A DNA stretch of 64,000 nucleotides, from positions 2,032,311 to 2,096,310 of the forward strand of contig JACDOX010000018.1 of NCBI GenBank assembly GCA_014549065.1, in the 5' to 3' direction. How positions within the stretch are numbered: position 1 is the stretch's first letter; the number at the start of each line of letters is the position of its first letter. Made by a program: the position numbers and the translations under genes. Below, piece after piece: positions 24,911 through 38,003 of this stretch. The notes below the pieces were generated by a model that saw only the letters and a program-made list of their open reading frames with translations, was not told where the DNA came from and made no database searches. Source of the stretch: Cardinalis cardinalis. Taxonomy: Eukaryota; Chordata; Aves; Passeriformes; Cardinalidae.

Positions 24911-24985
24911 ATTAGACCAAACCAATGATCTGTTATCTTGTCTTCTGACCAGGCAGTGATCCAGGACCACTAATCTACCTATCAC
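24911..24985 (+). repeat. Possible ancient amniote repeat fragment
   Basis: attagaccaaaccaatgatc followed by tatcttgtcttctgaccaggcagtg resembles the common reptile/bird repeat phrase in which 'accaatggtcc' is followed by 'tatcctgtcttctgacagtggcc'. Family not named; weak. Confidence 0.35.
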
Positions 24986-26518
24986 AAAGCNTCCAGCCTC
25001 CTACTACATAAGAGAATGGAAAAATTTGTTTAAAAAAAAATAGATATTTTTCCCCCACAAAATTTGCTTCAATGACCTCCCTGCATTTTGCAGTGTATTT
25101 TTGTCTGAATTAAAGGAGTGTTTATAGTAGAACATTGCATGCATTTGTGGAAAAGATATTTCAGTATTGATAAATATTTACCGTGATGGTATTTCTGTCT
25201 TCTCCAAACCACAGATTCTTTCCTTACTAAATGTGTCTGGTTTTCAGCTTTGAGCATTTTTTTCTCTGCTTTTTTGTCTGTATTAATACAATAATCCATC
25301 AAAACAAGAGTAAGACCCTGACCAGTGTCCTGCTATTTTTTTTTTCAATAGCCTTTGTTTTAACTCCTTGAAATGTTTCCAGAGCAANTCTGAGGCCACT
25401 ACCATTGCCTTAGAATTAACATGCTTGTTGCAGTCTCTGAAAATGTCAGCTACATGCACTTTTTCATTATTATCTGAAATCATGCAGAGATCTGGACCTT
25501 GAAGTATCCTAGGTCTTTTCCTCTCCTCTTTTTCCTCCCCCCACTCCCAAGAGGCAGCTATTCATCTTCATTAGCCACTTCTGTTAGCTTGCTGCCAACT
25601 GAGCCTAGAAAACTAGCTGCATCAGTCTTGCATGGCAATTCAGGAATTAGAATCCATAGTCCTTGGGTGCAGGAGGTTAATGCACTAATAAAGATTGTAC
25701 CTTGATTAACCACATCATCTCAGCTTGCCCAAGCAAGGTTGCTTTTCAGACAGTTTGTTGTATCATATGGCTCAATGCATTCATCTAGAAACATAGCTCC
25801 TTAGCTAGGAAGAGATATTCATCTTTGTGACTAAAGGAGAAATTTTACCTTTTTTTTTTTTCATTCCAGTGAAGAATATTTAAAAGAAAATAAGAAAGTT
25901 GTCTAAATGCTTTTCTGGGATTTACCTGTAAAAGAACACCTTCCTTTACTAATAAAGGAGGGGAGAGAGGTTTGACCTAAACTCTGATATGAGAGAGCAT
26001 GACATGNTTTATAAGCTAGTTACCTTGTTTTTAGAATGAAACCACATTTCTTTTAGGTATCCATAACTTCTTCCAGACTTACAGGCTCATTTATTCCCCT
26101 CCAAAGTGAATAAAAATTTGCAAGCCTCTATGTCAAAGAATTATAATCATACAAATGAAGGACCTAAATAAGTCAGTTTGATAAGTAAGCAGCTGTAGCC
26201 TTCTTTTACATTTATCTGTCCTAGATTGCTGAACCTTGACTAAGTGTTGAGGTTATTTTCAGGATGGTTCCACTAAAGCAGAGATAACACATTCCAAACA
26301 GAAACTTATTGCACTGGCATTTCTGATTTGCTGTAGGGTGAATTGATCCACAGATCACGTTGCCACTGCTCATGATTTGGAATGGTTTAGTTCTGTAGAT
26401 ACCAAATATCTGGAGATTTAATGCTGAACACATTCTTTAGTGCTGCAGTCGGCAAAATCTCTTACCTTCTTCCTTTTCATGGGCCAAATTTCTCTTTTTT
26501 CCTTCCAGCACATGCCCA
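24986..26518. other. Intronic DNA, nothing recognised
   Basis: Unique-looking AT-rich sequence with short A and T homopolymers at about 25030, 25330 and 25850. Confidence 0.5.
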
Positions 26519-26521
26519 TGA

Positions 26522-26571
26522 GCACACACACACACACACACACACATACACACACAGACATACACACTCCC
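26522..26571. repeat. (CA)n microsatellite, interrupted
   Basis: A pure CA stretch followed by imperfect units (cataca, cagaca, tacaca). A run of 14 A lies downstream at 26693-26706. Confidence 0.93.
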
Positions 26572-26709
26572 AAGTCCTGTTACTATCAAGCAGTTTCTGC
26601 TGATGACCATCTGTGCACATCTGAAGAACCAAGCACAGCAAAAATGGCGCAGTCACAAGCTACACAATTACCTTTATTTCTTTGTTTAGAACAAAAAAAA
26701 AAAAAATTC

Positions 26710-27885
26710 CTTGACAAGCACTTGCCCCTGAATTGTCATGTATCTTTGGACATTATACCAGTGAAGTCTAATGAAAGGAATTCATATTACAGAAAGCAAC
26801 AGAGCATTTGGAGAGCCTTGGGACTGGTGCCAGAGGGGAAATGTGGTAGAATGTGTTTGCAGCAGATTGCTATGAAAAAAGTGACTCCCTGAAATCATTT
26901 TAGCAGGAGTAGGAGAGACAGAAGAACTGCTGACTGAGGTTCAGTGCTGAACTGGCACCCAGCTCAGTGTCCTTCCTGCAATTTCAGCACCATGATAGGG
27001 AGCTCACTGTAGTTCCTTATTTCATCCTTCAGTTAGNGGGTGAAACCATGCGTGCTGCTTATCTCAAGTTTGGAAAGCATTCTGCTGCATACATGGTAAA
27101 TATTAATTATAAATTAAAACCCACCCAAATAAGTGGAGAGAACATAAGTGAAAAAGGAAATAACAGAAGCTGGAAAATTACAAGTTATTTTGTCAGGGGG
27201 TGATGGTTCTGAATAACATGTTATCAAAAGGATAATGACCAATAAGAGATGCTCAAATGGAATGCAGAAAATTATCAATTGCTCCAAGGAAACCATGGGG
27301 CTGATGAGGAAGTGTAAAAAGAGTTCTAAGTATGGATAAGTGACATCATGAAGTAACAAGATGGAACAGCTTTATCTTTCTATTTTATAGGTGCATATTG
27401 GAGGTTTGGGTTAGAAAAGTTGCAGCAATGACAGATACTACAGGAACCAATTTTGAAAAAAGAAAATTGGCTTTTCACATGATAGGAACCTTACCACAGT
27501 GAAATACTGTCAGCTTCAACACAATCTCCAAAAGTTTCAGTGTCTGACTCTTTGCTTTGGATATTTGACACTAAAATCATAGCCATGTTGTCAGCTAGTG
27601 GCAAGGAAGCTTCATTGAATTGAAAGGGATATTTGCCAACTGACAGCAGATAAAAAGGGAGACTCATGTTAAAAAAAATTAAGAAAAAGATAATATTGTG
27701 AAGACAGAAGAGTAACTAGATTAGAGGTTCTCAGACTGTGTCTTGTGATCACTTGCTAAAGGGTCTTGGAAAGCTCTGATTGGTTTTGCATGGCCTTGAC
27801 TTCCAGCTGAATAAATNTATCTAATTCTTCCCCAAAATCTGCATTTCAGTGTAGGCAACTACAAAGACAGATCCTCTCCAGTCCC
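26710..27885. other. Intronic DNA, nothing recognised
   Basis: No repeat family, exon or RNA gene recognised. Confidence 0.5.
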
Positions 27886-27889
27886 CCTG

Positions 27890-28330
27890 AGCTAACCAGC
27901 AGGACTATTTGCAAAGGAAAATTGTGTCTCACAAATCTCCTGTAATTCCTGTGACATGTCAGTAGAGTGGTGGATGAAGTTGAGTCAGCTAAAATAATTT
28001 TCGAAAGGTGTTTGACAGGGGCCTTTATGAGGTGCCACAAATATTTCTTAAATCATCATGTGTAGAGAGACAAAATATTATGAATCAAAAATCAGCTAGG
28101 TGAGCACAAGCAGAGAGGAGGATTAAACAATTGGTTTTCTTAATGATCCAGTGATAAGTTCTGGTTTTGGCACCAAGTGAGCAGCAAGATTATGCATGTG
28201 GTAAGACTTTAAATCAAGATGATACCCATCTCCCTGCTTGTTATTAATTAGGATTTTTCTGAATCAGGTCAACCATTCCCGGTATCATGTGCCACACAGC
28301 AAGACTGATGACACTAGATAAATAGCANTG
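27890..28330 (+). repeat. Possible decayed CR1/L2-like RT fragment
   Basis: gtgtctcacaaatctcctg, gtggatgaagttga, tttcgaaaggtgtttgaca and, much further on, actgatgacactaga occur in the order seen in reverse-transcriptase-coding parts of CR1/L2-like LINEs (the 'NLI...DEG...F.KAFD...ADDT' region). No frame is preserved. Tentative. Confidence 0.28.
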
Positions 28331-28334
28331 CCTT

Positions 28335-31300
28335 AAATCTAGAGTGTGTACTATTATTTACCTCTGCATGGTACTTTTTCTGAAAAATTATCAACAAGCT
28401 AGGGTTAAAAGCTCCAAACAAAACACTGCCAAGCAGTCATTAATCCCCAAGAAATGTCTGGTTACTNAATTGTTGCAGCAGAAACTGAAGTTGGAGCAAG
28501 GATATGCAATACTAAAGATTTCTTTATTTGTAGGTTTTCCCTTCAGTCAGAAGAAAAGCCAAGTTGGCATGTTGAGTAAGATTAACTAGGCTTGGACCTT
28601 TATAGCTTGTAAAAGTGGACATTTATGTATGACTGCTGAAAACTGATTTACTACAGGCAGAGACGAGCAGAGTTGCAGGGTTGTAGAGTTACAGTATGCA
28701 TGTGAATGAGACCTGCCGTCACCACCAGCGCCACAAAGATGCCAGTGCAAAACAACATTGCTGCAACTCTCACAAGGAGAAATGTGTGTTACAAGACAAA
28801 GAGAGTGTCTCTGAGCTGCTCCTTGGACTGGTGCATCTGGCTGCAGGACGAGGAGGGCAGTCATTGTCATCTCAAACAAGCTGCCCTCCAGTTAGGCAGG
28901 ACATATCATTATTCACATATATTTTTAAGCAGCCTGGTCAGGGCTTCCTTCTTTGATCTAGAAGTCTTTGTTTTCCCTACTTCTGGGCCCCAAATGTCTT
29001 CTCAGTACTTTCTTTAGTTGACAGTGTTCAGGCTGTAGGATTAAGTTAATCAGGTTTGAAGAAGACTATNAATTGGTTTTAAGTTGGACCATTATCTTGC
29101 AGTGGCTGGAACATTTTCTGGTGCCAGGTGTTTCTAANTTTTTTTTTTTGTTTGTTTGATTTCTGCTAAAAAAGACCCTACTTTTTTTCTCTTTCTAATT
29201 TCAAAAAACCTTTGTGTCAAACACCAATGTTAAGGTGCTAAGGCTCTTAATAACATTTAAATTTTCATCAGTCCTTTTCAAACCGTTTTCAGTCCGTCGG
29301 GTGCTTTATGGCATTACTGCCAGTGCCAAACTCCAAAGACAAGGAATTTTCCTGAGAAGAGAAGATGTGCATGAAAGTTCATTTTACAATAAAAGTTGAG
29401 TCCTTTCTGTTTAGTTAGTTAAATAGTTGCCATTTAGGCTTGCATTTTCAGACATTTCACACCATGTACCAAAAAAAAAAAAATCTCAGTATAATCATAT
29501 GTCTCTACTAGTGTTTTGAATCTGTCTCAAATATCTTCAGATAGAGTCTAAAATACTGAGACTTGGCACACTTGAACATATTCTGGATTTGTTTCTGCTT
29601 GATCTTGTAAAGTGTTGACATTTTCTGGACACCTATATCCTTTCTCCTGATTTTTGANGCTCTGTTCTTGGCAGCCAGGAGGAGACTCTGCACATAGTTT
29701 AATGTTTCTATTTTCAAGAAAACATTATACTACATTTAAATTTTACCACTCCTCAGTGTTGACAGCCTGTTGTTTGGGACATTTTTCATGGTGGCTTTTT
29801 GATCTTTTTTTCCCTAATTTTATTTAATTTTATAGTTTTCTGAATTTCAAAGGGTAGAGATAAATAAACAATATATCATGACTCAGTGTATTTTTCTAGT
29901 AAATTCACATTCAGATATTCATGATAATGGCAATTATTAACCCTGGCAGATATCAGTAGTATTACTAAATCTTTGTGTCAGAAAGGGTTACATCAAGTTT
30001 AAATTATGTAGAAAGCTTTATTATATATCACAACTGAAAGTAAAGAAGGAGAAGAGAAACTAGTTGGGGAAAAAAAAAGAAATACCATTAAGGCTATTTT
30101 TCATTGAAGTGTGGATGAGAAATAATGTTGGAGAAAAGAAGAAATGAAAGATTTTGACATGTCAAAAAAAAAGGTCACCCTTATTTTTAATCAACCCTCT
30201 GGTCCTTTCCNCGGATGAAGGCATCATTGTCAGACTCAGGCAGGCAAGGTGGGAGGAAAGAGCTCTGCTGCTGTAAGAGATTGGTTACAGTGCTGGCACA
30301 GAGCAGACTCCTCAGGACACATCTCCCTGAAGGTGACAGTGGGGTCACCAATTGTGTAACCTGGAAGAGCTGCTTCTTGAGCAAATGGCAGTCACANGCA
30401 CTGAATGGAATATTTCTAAAGTAGGATAACTTTAGGTCAAAGCCACCAGATGTTCCCAGTCTGGCTGCCCCCATTCTTCACTTGACAGAGATGACATAAA
30501 GCCTTGCTCTTTGGAAGAAAGGGGCACTTAGTCATTCCCATGTGTTACCTTGGGCTCAGCGCCTCAACTTTTTGTAGGGAAAAACACTCTGGTTGGNAAC
30601 AGGGTTTTAGCAGTGGAAACACCTCTAGTCTATGTATGCAACATCACATTTCTCACAAAATAAATGGTCCTCCGAGGGAGAAGTAAGAAAAGCAGGTGTG
30701 AAAGTGGTACTTTTTTGGATAACAGACTTAGGGTTAAATATCCACATTGCAAATCTCCTTTTTGTCAATTTATAGACATACACCTTTACTGTTGGAATAT
30801 TCCTTAGCACATAATTCCTTAATCTTTTGCAAACAGTAGCACATGTACCAGATACTTGAGGCAAACAGCAATCTGATTGCCTATGTTTTTTGCTGCCTGA
30901 GTTTTAAGAAGTTACTGTATATTAAAAATTGCTATATACTGTTATTGCTGGCACTTATCAGATAAGGAAGTCATAAGATGAATGATCTGCCTCAAAGAAG
31001 TGAAAAGCAAAGCAATTCTGATACTGAAACTGCAAACCAGATGATGCTCTGATTGGAGGCATGCACATAGATTACAGAAGTATAATAAATCATGCAACTT
31101 TTTAGCCTCAAATAAAATAAAAGAATGCAATTTTTATTAGGAAATAAACTGTTTATCAAGAATGCTTTAGAGGTGACATTTATTGCTAATAAACTGTGTT
31201 GAAAGGGCTGGTCCTTTCATTGGCAGAACAGCCAGAGACTTTCCACTATGTAAAAAATGCAGCNGCTCAGTCCATGCCGGGTCAGGAAGCAGTTCCGTCA

Positions 31301-32470
31301 GCACTAATGAGGAATGGGCAAGAGACTCACACACGCTTTTTTTCAAACAAGAACATTTCTCTTTAAAAAGGAANGAGTCATGGAAATATAACTCCAGTAT
31401 TATTTTGGGAGGCTGTGGATGTCTGCATGGCTCTTTGGAATATCACTGAGAAACAATTCCACAGTCAGTTAATGGTTGCAAAACCCAGCAAAGCATCTGC
31501 CAGGCAGACTCTTGATAGCATCAGCAATCCCCCTGCTTAAGGGAGGATCTTATTGGCTCTTCAGTTCTTCTAACATACAAGCTAACTTTCAGGGTTGTCA
31601 TGCTTGGCACTATTTTTCATATTAATTCACTTAAGTTACTGTGTACCAAATACCGTGGCTGTTGGTGCTGAACATGTCAAAGAAACATGTCCATCCCTTA
31701 AGATCCTGCACTAGAGAGGAGCAAACGTCTTGTCTGAAGTGTTTCATTTATCCCTTCCCAAAGGCTACCTTGCTTTGGAGACCAACTCATTCAGACTTGA
31801 ATCATAACAATATTGATTGAGTGTGTGCCTACTTGCTGCCTGAAGCTGTGTAAAGGATGACTACATAAAAGTTAGGTCAAGCTACATCTGTCTCTTAGGT
31901 ATGAAAAAATGTCCCTCAAAACAAAACAGGGAGGAGAAAAAATGTGGAGTGCAGCACCNCTCATTCGGGGCTTGCCACATGTCTGTGTCCTGCTAGGCAC
32001 AACCACGTTGGAGTTAGGAACTTACTCAACTCCTTCACAATGATAAAGGCAATTTTAGGAATTAACTGTTAGCAAGTGGTAAGCATTTACCATTCTGACC
32101 TTGCCTTTGAAATCTGTTACGTGGTTAGAATTCCTGTCTACAAAAAAATGCACTTGTGTTCATCTCACCAGCCTGAATACATTCTGTGATTAAAATGTAT
32201 TTACAGATTGTCAGAAAAATCAAACTTTTTTGCACTGAAGATTAATTATCTATTCAGAAAAATGAAACAGTGCTTAGGAACTGCTCTCAAGAGTGTAAAA
32301 ATCACTGTAGCTCATGTTTTGTCTAGATTATAAGAAAACTGGGCATTTCCTAGAAGCTGCAGTAACCTAAATATTTCACTGCCCAGGTACTCTTGCTACT
32401 GATATGCTATCATTGTCTCCTTTTCTACTGACTTGTTAAATGCAGTTTGTTGAACAATATTGTTTTTCAG
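28335..32470. other. AT-rich intronic DNA before exon 1 of the window
   Basis: No repeat family or further exon recognised. The acceptor of the 87-bp AFF3 exon lies at the right end (tgtttttcag, 32461-32470). Confidence 0.5.
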
Positions 32471-32557
32471 GAGATGACCCATTCATGGCCTCCGCCACTG
32501 TCAGCAATTCACACACCAGGAAAGGCAGAACAGAGCAAGTTTCCCTTCCCAAACAAG
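32471..32557 (+). CDS. AFF3: AFF3 internal exon (ALF-domain segment), 87 bp
   Basis: Internal coding exon of an AF4/LAF4/FMR2 family gene. Proteins of this family are nuclear scaffolds of super elongation complexes that help activate P-TEFb-dependent transcription. The exon is flanked by a T-rich acceptor (tgtttttcag) and a donor AAG|gtaagg, and is exactly 29 codons, phase 0 at both ends. It starts EMTHSWPPPLSAIHTPGK and ends KFPFPNK. The EMTHSWPPPL and KFPFP blocks are hallmarks of the conserved ALF homology region in AFF1-4. PPLSAI, PGK and FPFPNK fit my recollection of AFF3 better than AFF1/AFF4 (LTAIHTP, FPFPTK) or AFF2 (more divergent). The neighbouring exon at 37967 continues in phase. 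The upstream exon, expected to end in a CVEEI-like peptide, was not found in the window. AFF membership is near certain; the AFF3 assignment is strong but rests on remembered paralogue sequences. Confidence 0.92.
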
Positions 32558-34598
32558 GTAAGGCATTCGGCATCANGTAGAAACATTCCTCCTGCATCTC
32601 ACAGTGTGGCCTACGCAAGCTCTGAGTGACTGAGGTCTCTGGGCTGAGGTTGATGCCCTGGNGATGATCTTCTGCATGTGTGTGTGTGCCAGTATTCCCT
32701 GTCTTTTCCCTTCTTACAGCCTCAGCAGGGCTACATAGCCTGCNTCTCTTGGCAGCAGAATTGAAGGTGGTGTGGGGGTCACAGGTGCCTCGTGGCAAGG
32801 CAAAGCCACAGGTGTCTCTGGTGGGATGCCCAGATGGGGTGGCTTCTGCTGAGGCTCCTGGCTGATACCTTAGGGCACAGGCAGCAGTGGAAAGTCAGGG
32901 AGCTCTTCCTTGCATCCATTGCTGCTACATCATTTGGCTTCACCAACTGANATTTTGGTTGAAACTTTGGAGGTCTGAGGAGACCTTCACCAGTACACTG
33001 GCCTCTAGCTGGGGCCTGAGGACTGGCCATATATCTTCTGCCACCAGCCTGGCTTCAGAGGGGCAGCTTTGCTAGAGAGGCAGTCAGCCCAGTGCTGTGA
33101 TGCCCAGAGGGGCCAGAGAAGCATTTGCCACAGAAGCCTTTGATCCCCCCAAGAGACCAAAGCCACTAGTCCTGCTGATGCTCCCTTTAAACCAGCCCCA
33201 CTATTGGGTATGTATCCATGGAAGGATGCAGTGCAGCATGGCAAAGCTCATCAGCACAAGCTTGGAGAAATCACATTATTTATACATGGTAAGTCAGGAG
33301 GGAATGAAATCAGCTATCTTGTGCAAGAGCCAATAAATTTCACATTGTATCACCATATACTGTGTAGATGTCACAAGCATATTTCATGCAGCATTCAAGC
33401 TTGAAAGATGGTATTGATGCTGTTTATAGTCTTTTTCCTGTTAAAGCAAGCTCGTTTGGCGACTTTTAAGTCCATTCTGCAAAATTTAGTTTAGGGAATA
33501 ATTATAACTACAAAGCCAAGAAAACTTCATTTGCCTNCAGTAAAACAGCTTTTCTGTGGATGAGAGTGCCATGATTTTGAAGTATCAGGGGTGTAAACCA
33601 AGACATCTCTGGCATGTTATGAAAGAAAAAGAAGGAAATAACTCACGATTTGCTTGTTGAAGGCAGACAAATGACTGAAGATGGTAGGTGAGCTAGAGGC
33701 TTACTAAGTTAGAGAAAGTCCTGTAGGAGAGAGGTGGATCAGCAGCTTCCAGGCAGGTGAAGTGCCTGATAGGGATGACAAAGTGAGGTGGTGCTTGCAG
33801 TGCTGCATTTCCTGCCACAATTATCCCCACACGAAGTGTTTGTGTGGCACATGTGCAGATGTGCAAGGCAAAGCACCTGTTAGTGGGTCTGTGTGGCCAT
33901 TGTGAATCCACTTTCTCACAACTAAATGTATTGTGATAAATATAGGGATAGAACCANGGAGCAGAGAGCAAAGATACATGAATGATGGTTGGTATTGACT
34001 TTCTCATCTTCTCTCTGCCTGTTCATCCATCTCTCTGGGAAATTTTCTCTTATTTTGAATTGCGGAGCCATTTCAGATATCTACTATTCCTTTTTAAAGG
34101 TCTTTTTCACAGTGGTTTCCTTTTCTCTTGGCAAAGCAGAATTTCCATTTTTTTTTAGCTTAGGATGGACAAGATTTCATCTAGTAATATATGAGGATAC
34201 TTTTGTACATGTAATAACATCACAACTGTATTATGGCCTGGGTGGTCTGCATGGCCACAAATTAGAGTGCTTTGTGTGTGATGGGAAAGAAGTACCTTTA
34301 AAAACTCACTGGAGTCCTGGAACAATCCTCTATTACTTGCCATAGATTATCTTAATTTTAGACACCACTTCTGTTTTAAAATATTTTAAAATAATTAAAA
34401 GCTATTCTGTTGCTTAATCAGTGAGCTGTACAGTTACAGAATTTGGAAAGGATCTGCTTTTCAGGCTCCAAAATGNAAAAAATGGTTTCCTAATTTTTCA
34501 AACATGTTTTTCAAAATTTCATAAGCTAGCTATTGCTTTTCACAAAGCATGGTGTAAAATCTTTATTCGACCTCATAGGGAGTGTCTCCAAAGCTCTT

Positions 34599-34651
34599 GG
34601 AAAGCTTTCCTACAGGTCTCCATGGCTATTGGAAAGCTTTCCCACAGGTCA
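34599..34651. repeat. Near-tandem duplication, period 32
   Basis: ggaaagctttcctacaggtc and ggaaagctttcccacaggtc are 32 bp apart with one mismatch. A small local duplication. Confidence 0.8.
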
Positions 34652-35084
34652 ACTACATAGCTTTCCCTATTTTTTAAAACCTGAGGGCAACACCAAACTT
34701 TTGTGGATCACACATTATTCAGATAAATGGGACTGTCAGTTAAGTAGTGACCAAGGCCAATAAAGAGACTGAAAGGCTAAAATCAGGGCAACAGCTTCAT
34801 CTCTTAGTTCCAAGTCATGCACAGTAACATGATTTCCTTTTCAGTCTTAAGGGCAGTGTTGAGCCATCAGTTCAATCCATTTGCAAAGACTCTTCCAGCA
34901 AGAGAAGCAGGTAGGCTGCACCCGCTTTTAACAGAAGACAGTTCCCAAACGTAAAAATACTCATCATTTTGGGAATGGGNAAAAGAGAAGCTTGTCAGGC
35001 TCCTGCTCTGTTACAAGGATGCAAATCATAACTACTTTTCTGTCTGTAAAAACTGGGTGTCAGCATCATTAGTTTGCATTCACG

Positions 35085-35170
35085 CCACGCTGCTTTTAAC
35101 CTGCAATTCAAGTAATTAGCGATTTGACAGCTTGAAACTTGAAATTTATTAATTAGGCTACTNAAGTTGC
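35085..35170. promoter_or_regulatory. Candidate conserved homeodomain-site cluster
   Basis: gtaattagcg, atttgacagc and attaattagg lie within about 60 bp of complex sequence. They contain two TAATTA/TAATTAG cores and a TGACAG (MEIS/TGIF-type) core. This is suggestive of an intronic enhancer; inference only. Confidence 0.3.
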
Positions 35171-37966
35171 AAAGGCCACAGAAACTATGGCTAGAGTGGT
35201 TTTGAAATCAGTCTAGTAAAAAAAAAAAGCTAAATATCTGAGATTTAAATATCACAAATATAATGGAGTTCCACATTTGAAACTGCATATGTGGATGTAT
35301 CAATCAATATAACTAAATGCTCATTTGATGGAGGGGATGGATGTGCATAGGCTGTACTTCTATATGAAATCAGGCCTCGTTAGCATGGGAGGTTTGGATT
35401 GATTCTCAAGAATGGGAGGAGAGTCTGGGTCAGGTTTGACACATGTGGTAGTGCCCAGTAGGTTTCCAAGTACTATGCTGCTGGAGGAGCAGCACTAGAG
35501 ATCTGTCCTTTATGTAATGAAGGGCAAAAAGTTCCATTTCATCCTTAACTTTGAATTTTCTTTCTCTCTGGCATTAATTTGTACTCTTGAATTTACTAGG
35601 AAGGGGCAATGACAGTCTCTTTATTTCTTGTTTTTCAAAGCTTAAGGATAATTGATTGAATGTGTGATGTGACAGGCTGTGTGTGCTTTCCCTTCTCCTA
35701 TCTCTGCCACACTTGGTTATGTACAAATGATCAGGCATTTCTTGATTTTAATTTTATTTAAAGCATCTTAATAAATAAACTTTAAATGAATAATTAAATT
35801 TGTAACTAAGAGCTCATTTGATGCTTGTGTGGATGAGCTTTCATGTTCAAGCATTAACTCCATTGTGCAGGAAAAAAATGCTGTTAATTCTGCTGCCTGC
35901 TTTGCTCTCTTTCTTCATTTTTAGTGTGATTTCTTGCCTTTATAGTTTGATCAGGTGGTTGATTTCTGGTTATGTATATGTGATATTATGGGATCAGCCA
36001 TCATTTTACTTGAGAATTAATTTAGCCACTCCAGGAGAACTGGTTTCTTGTCACAAAGCTATTGGGTGATTATACTCAGCAGATGCTAAGTTATCATAGT
36101 GATGTTTTTCTTTACAAATGNAATTCATTTGCTTTTTCCTTTCTTGTTGATTTTAACAAGCTGAAGGAAATACACTGGACAATCTTCAGAAATAAAGGCT
36201 TCACATATTTTAAATTTATATTCTTTTTTTCCTCCATTAGTGGGAACATTCTGTATTTCTCTATCAGGTATTTTTACTAGCCTTTGGCAGAGACAAGAAC
36301 TGTACTCAGCAGTTAAAGGGGAAGGTGCATTCTTCCTGAGGTTAATGAAAAGGTAAAAGAGTCAGCAAAATCCTTGTTTAGAAGTTTCAAACATCTTTAC
36401 AGATACAAATACAAATTTCCCTCAAAATTACTGTATTTCCTTGAACTTTTCCAGGTACATTAATTCTCTGTTTTGGAAACTGAACATGCTCTAAAAGCCT
36501 ACTTTTATCGGGAGTGGGGTTGGCTACAAGAATAGCATTTAAATTCAGGTGTACATACCACTACATCACCACTGCAAGCTGATCTTGACTTTTTAAGATT
36601 ACATTCATTCACTGGAAAAAAAACAGGCTTTAATCTCTCTCCATCAGAAACATTCACAAAAAGCTGATGCAATTTGTCAAAAGTACATAAATTCAGATTA
36701 CTGAGAAATTATTTGTGGCATGTAACATGGTACAGATCTTTTCATGTTGCAGTAGATGGTAGAAATTTTTGGGGCTTGCCCAAAAATTTGATGTCTCACA
36801 TTACAGGTATGGANGTAAGTTGCAGATGTGTACTTTGGTATTAAAATTACAGATCAAATCCATGCAGTCTGGGCAGAGCAAAATGTGCAGATCAAGGGAT
36901 TCTGATCAGCTGAGCCCTTAGGATGCCAGGACCTGCTGTCCAGCCAACCTCTGTTTCGAGGGCCCAAGAAGCTCTTGGGTCCCCAAGCCCCTGAGGAATT
37001 CTCCTGAGTGACTTAGCAGCACAATCTCAGCCCAAGCAAGTCAGAGCATNCTCGGCTCTCTGGGACCTGCAGTTCCCCTCCCCATGAGCTCTGTGTTTGG
37101 CTCATCCCTCTGCCTCTGCGGACCAGGATCTGGTCCAGCTCCCAGTTCCTCACCAAAAATGACCACATGTGTTCTGTGGGTGCCTGGCCTCTCTGGGCAG
37201 CCTGAACTGCAGCTGTAACTATAGCATGGATATGAGGTGGCACTCCTGTGGCTGTCTGGGTTATTCAGAAGCAGAGTTACATATGGGATACTTTTTCTGC
37301 TGCCATCCATGGCAAAGTATTGTTTTTTCCCTTGATTTAATTATCTTTCTGTTATGGTTTATATTTGTATTTATAGGCTTTTAAAATATATTTTTTTATG
37401 AATGCAAACAAATTCTGTGAGTAAAACACAGTGAGGTAACATTTGCACTTGAGGGAAAAGTGGNCTGATTTATTGCATCACATTCACAGATATTGCTGTT
37501 GTCATACAAGGTCGACCTTGTAATCTCAGGGAACCAGAACTAGTCTGTATTTTCATTCTCTGATGCTGTCAATGTCAACATGTGAAAAGACCAGCTGTGC
37601 TACTACCTCAGGAATCCAATGGTCCATGAAACAATANTGGCCTTCCCTCTGTCTTCTCATCTGAACTTGTAGCAGATAATAGACGAGTTTTGGCTGATCA
37701 ATATATGAATAGTGAGCAGGAGAACCATAACAGCTGTACAAGGAATTGTACCATTAAGGGGTTGTTGTGAAATAAGTTTACAAGCCNAATAATTAATGGA
37801 TTTTCCAATAAATATTGAACTTATTCTTGTAAATGAAAATTACTTTGAAACCAAATGAACAATCATCAGNGCTGTTTGTTCTGTTAAGGTAATGTCCAAT
37901 AAGTATTGCACCAAAAGAAGTGCTGAAAAAGTAATACACCTTCCCTTTTTTCTGTTATTACTGTAG

Positions 37967-38003
37967 GAGTCACAACAGGGATCTACAGGACACAGCAATA
38001 CAA
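37967..38003 (+). CDS. AFF3: AFF3 internal exon, 37 bp
   Basis: Very small coding exon too short to stand out as an ORF. It is preceded by a long pyrimidine tract ending ctgtag and followed by the ideal donor CAA|gtaagt. Read in the phase left by the 87-bp exon it gives ESQQGSTGHSNT plus one base of the next codon. NK followed by (D/E)SQ is the family pattern at this junction, and the GH(S/N)N stretch matches AFF3 as I recall it. Because 37 is not a multiple of three, skipping this exon alone would shift the frame, so it is probably constitutive. The intron before it is 5,409 bp (32558-37966). Identification depends on splice signals, phase and family match together; each alone would be weak. 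Confidence 0.86.

Larger units (their letters stand above)
1..32470 (+). other. AFF3: AFF3 upstream intron (3' 32.5 kb of it)
   Basis: Everything left of the first recognised exon reads as intron on the inferred gene strand. No upstream AFF exon (such as one ending in a CVEEI-type peptide or carrying the family's KPTAYVRPMDGQ block) could be seen in any frame. The contents are the separately listed repeats, candidate regulatory sites and AT-rich unique DNA. That the whole stretch is a single intron is inferred; an unrecognised small or alternative exon cannot be excluded. Confidence 0.75.
32558..37966 (+). other. AFF3: AFF3 intron, 5,409 bp
   Basis: Complete intron between two recognised exons, with donor gtaagg and acceptor ctgtag. 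32558-33250 is GC-richer. A 32-bp near-tandem duplication lies at about 34599-34651. An enhancer-like AT-rich stretch occupies 35085-35170, and a GC-richer patch at 36900-37260 contains overlapping short inverted repeats (cccaaga/tcttggg). No repeat element or extra exon recognised elsewhere in it. Confidence 0.85.

Noticed and set aside
26440..26892. 150-codon ORF, + strand
   Set aside because: It runs through a CA microsatellite and an A14 tract, which account for much of the open frame; no homology seen.
33240..33300. Donor-like tacatg|gtaagtc at about 33288
   Set aside because: Good donor, but no convincing upstream acceptor in phase and no AFF-like peptide; treated as cryptic.
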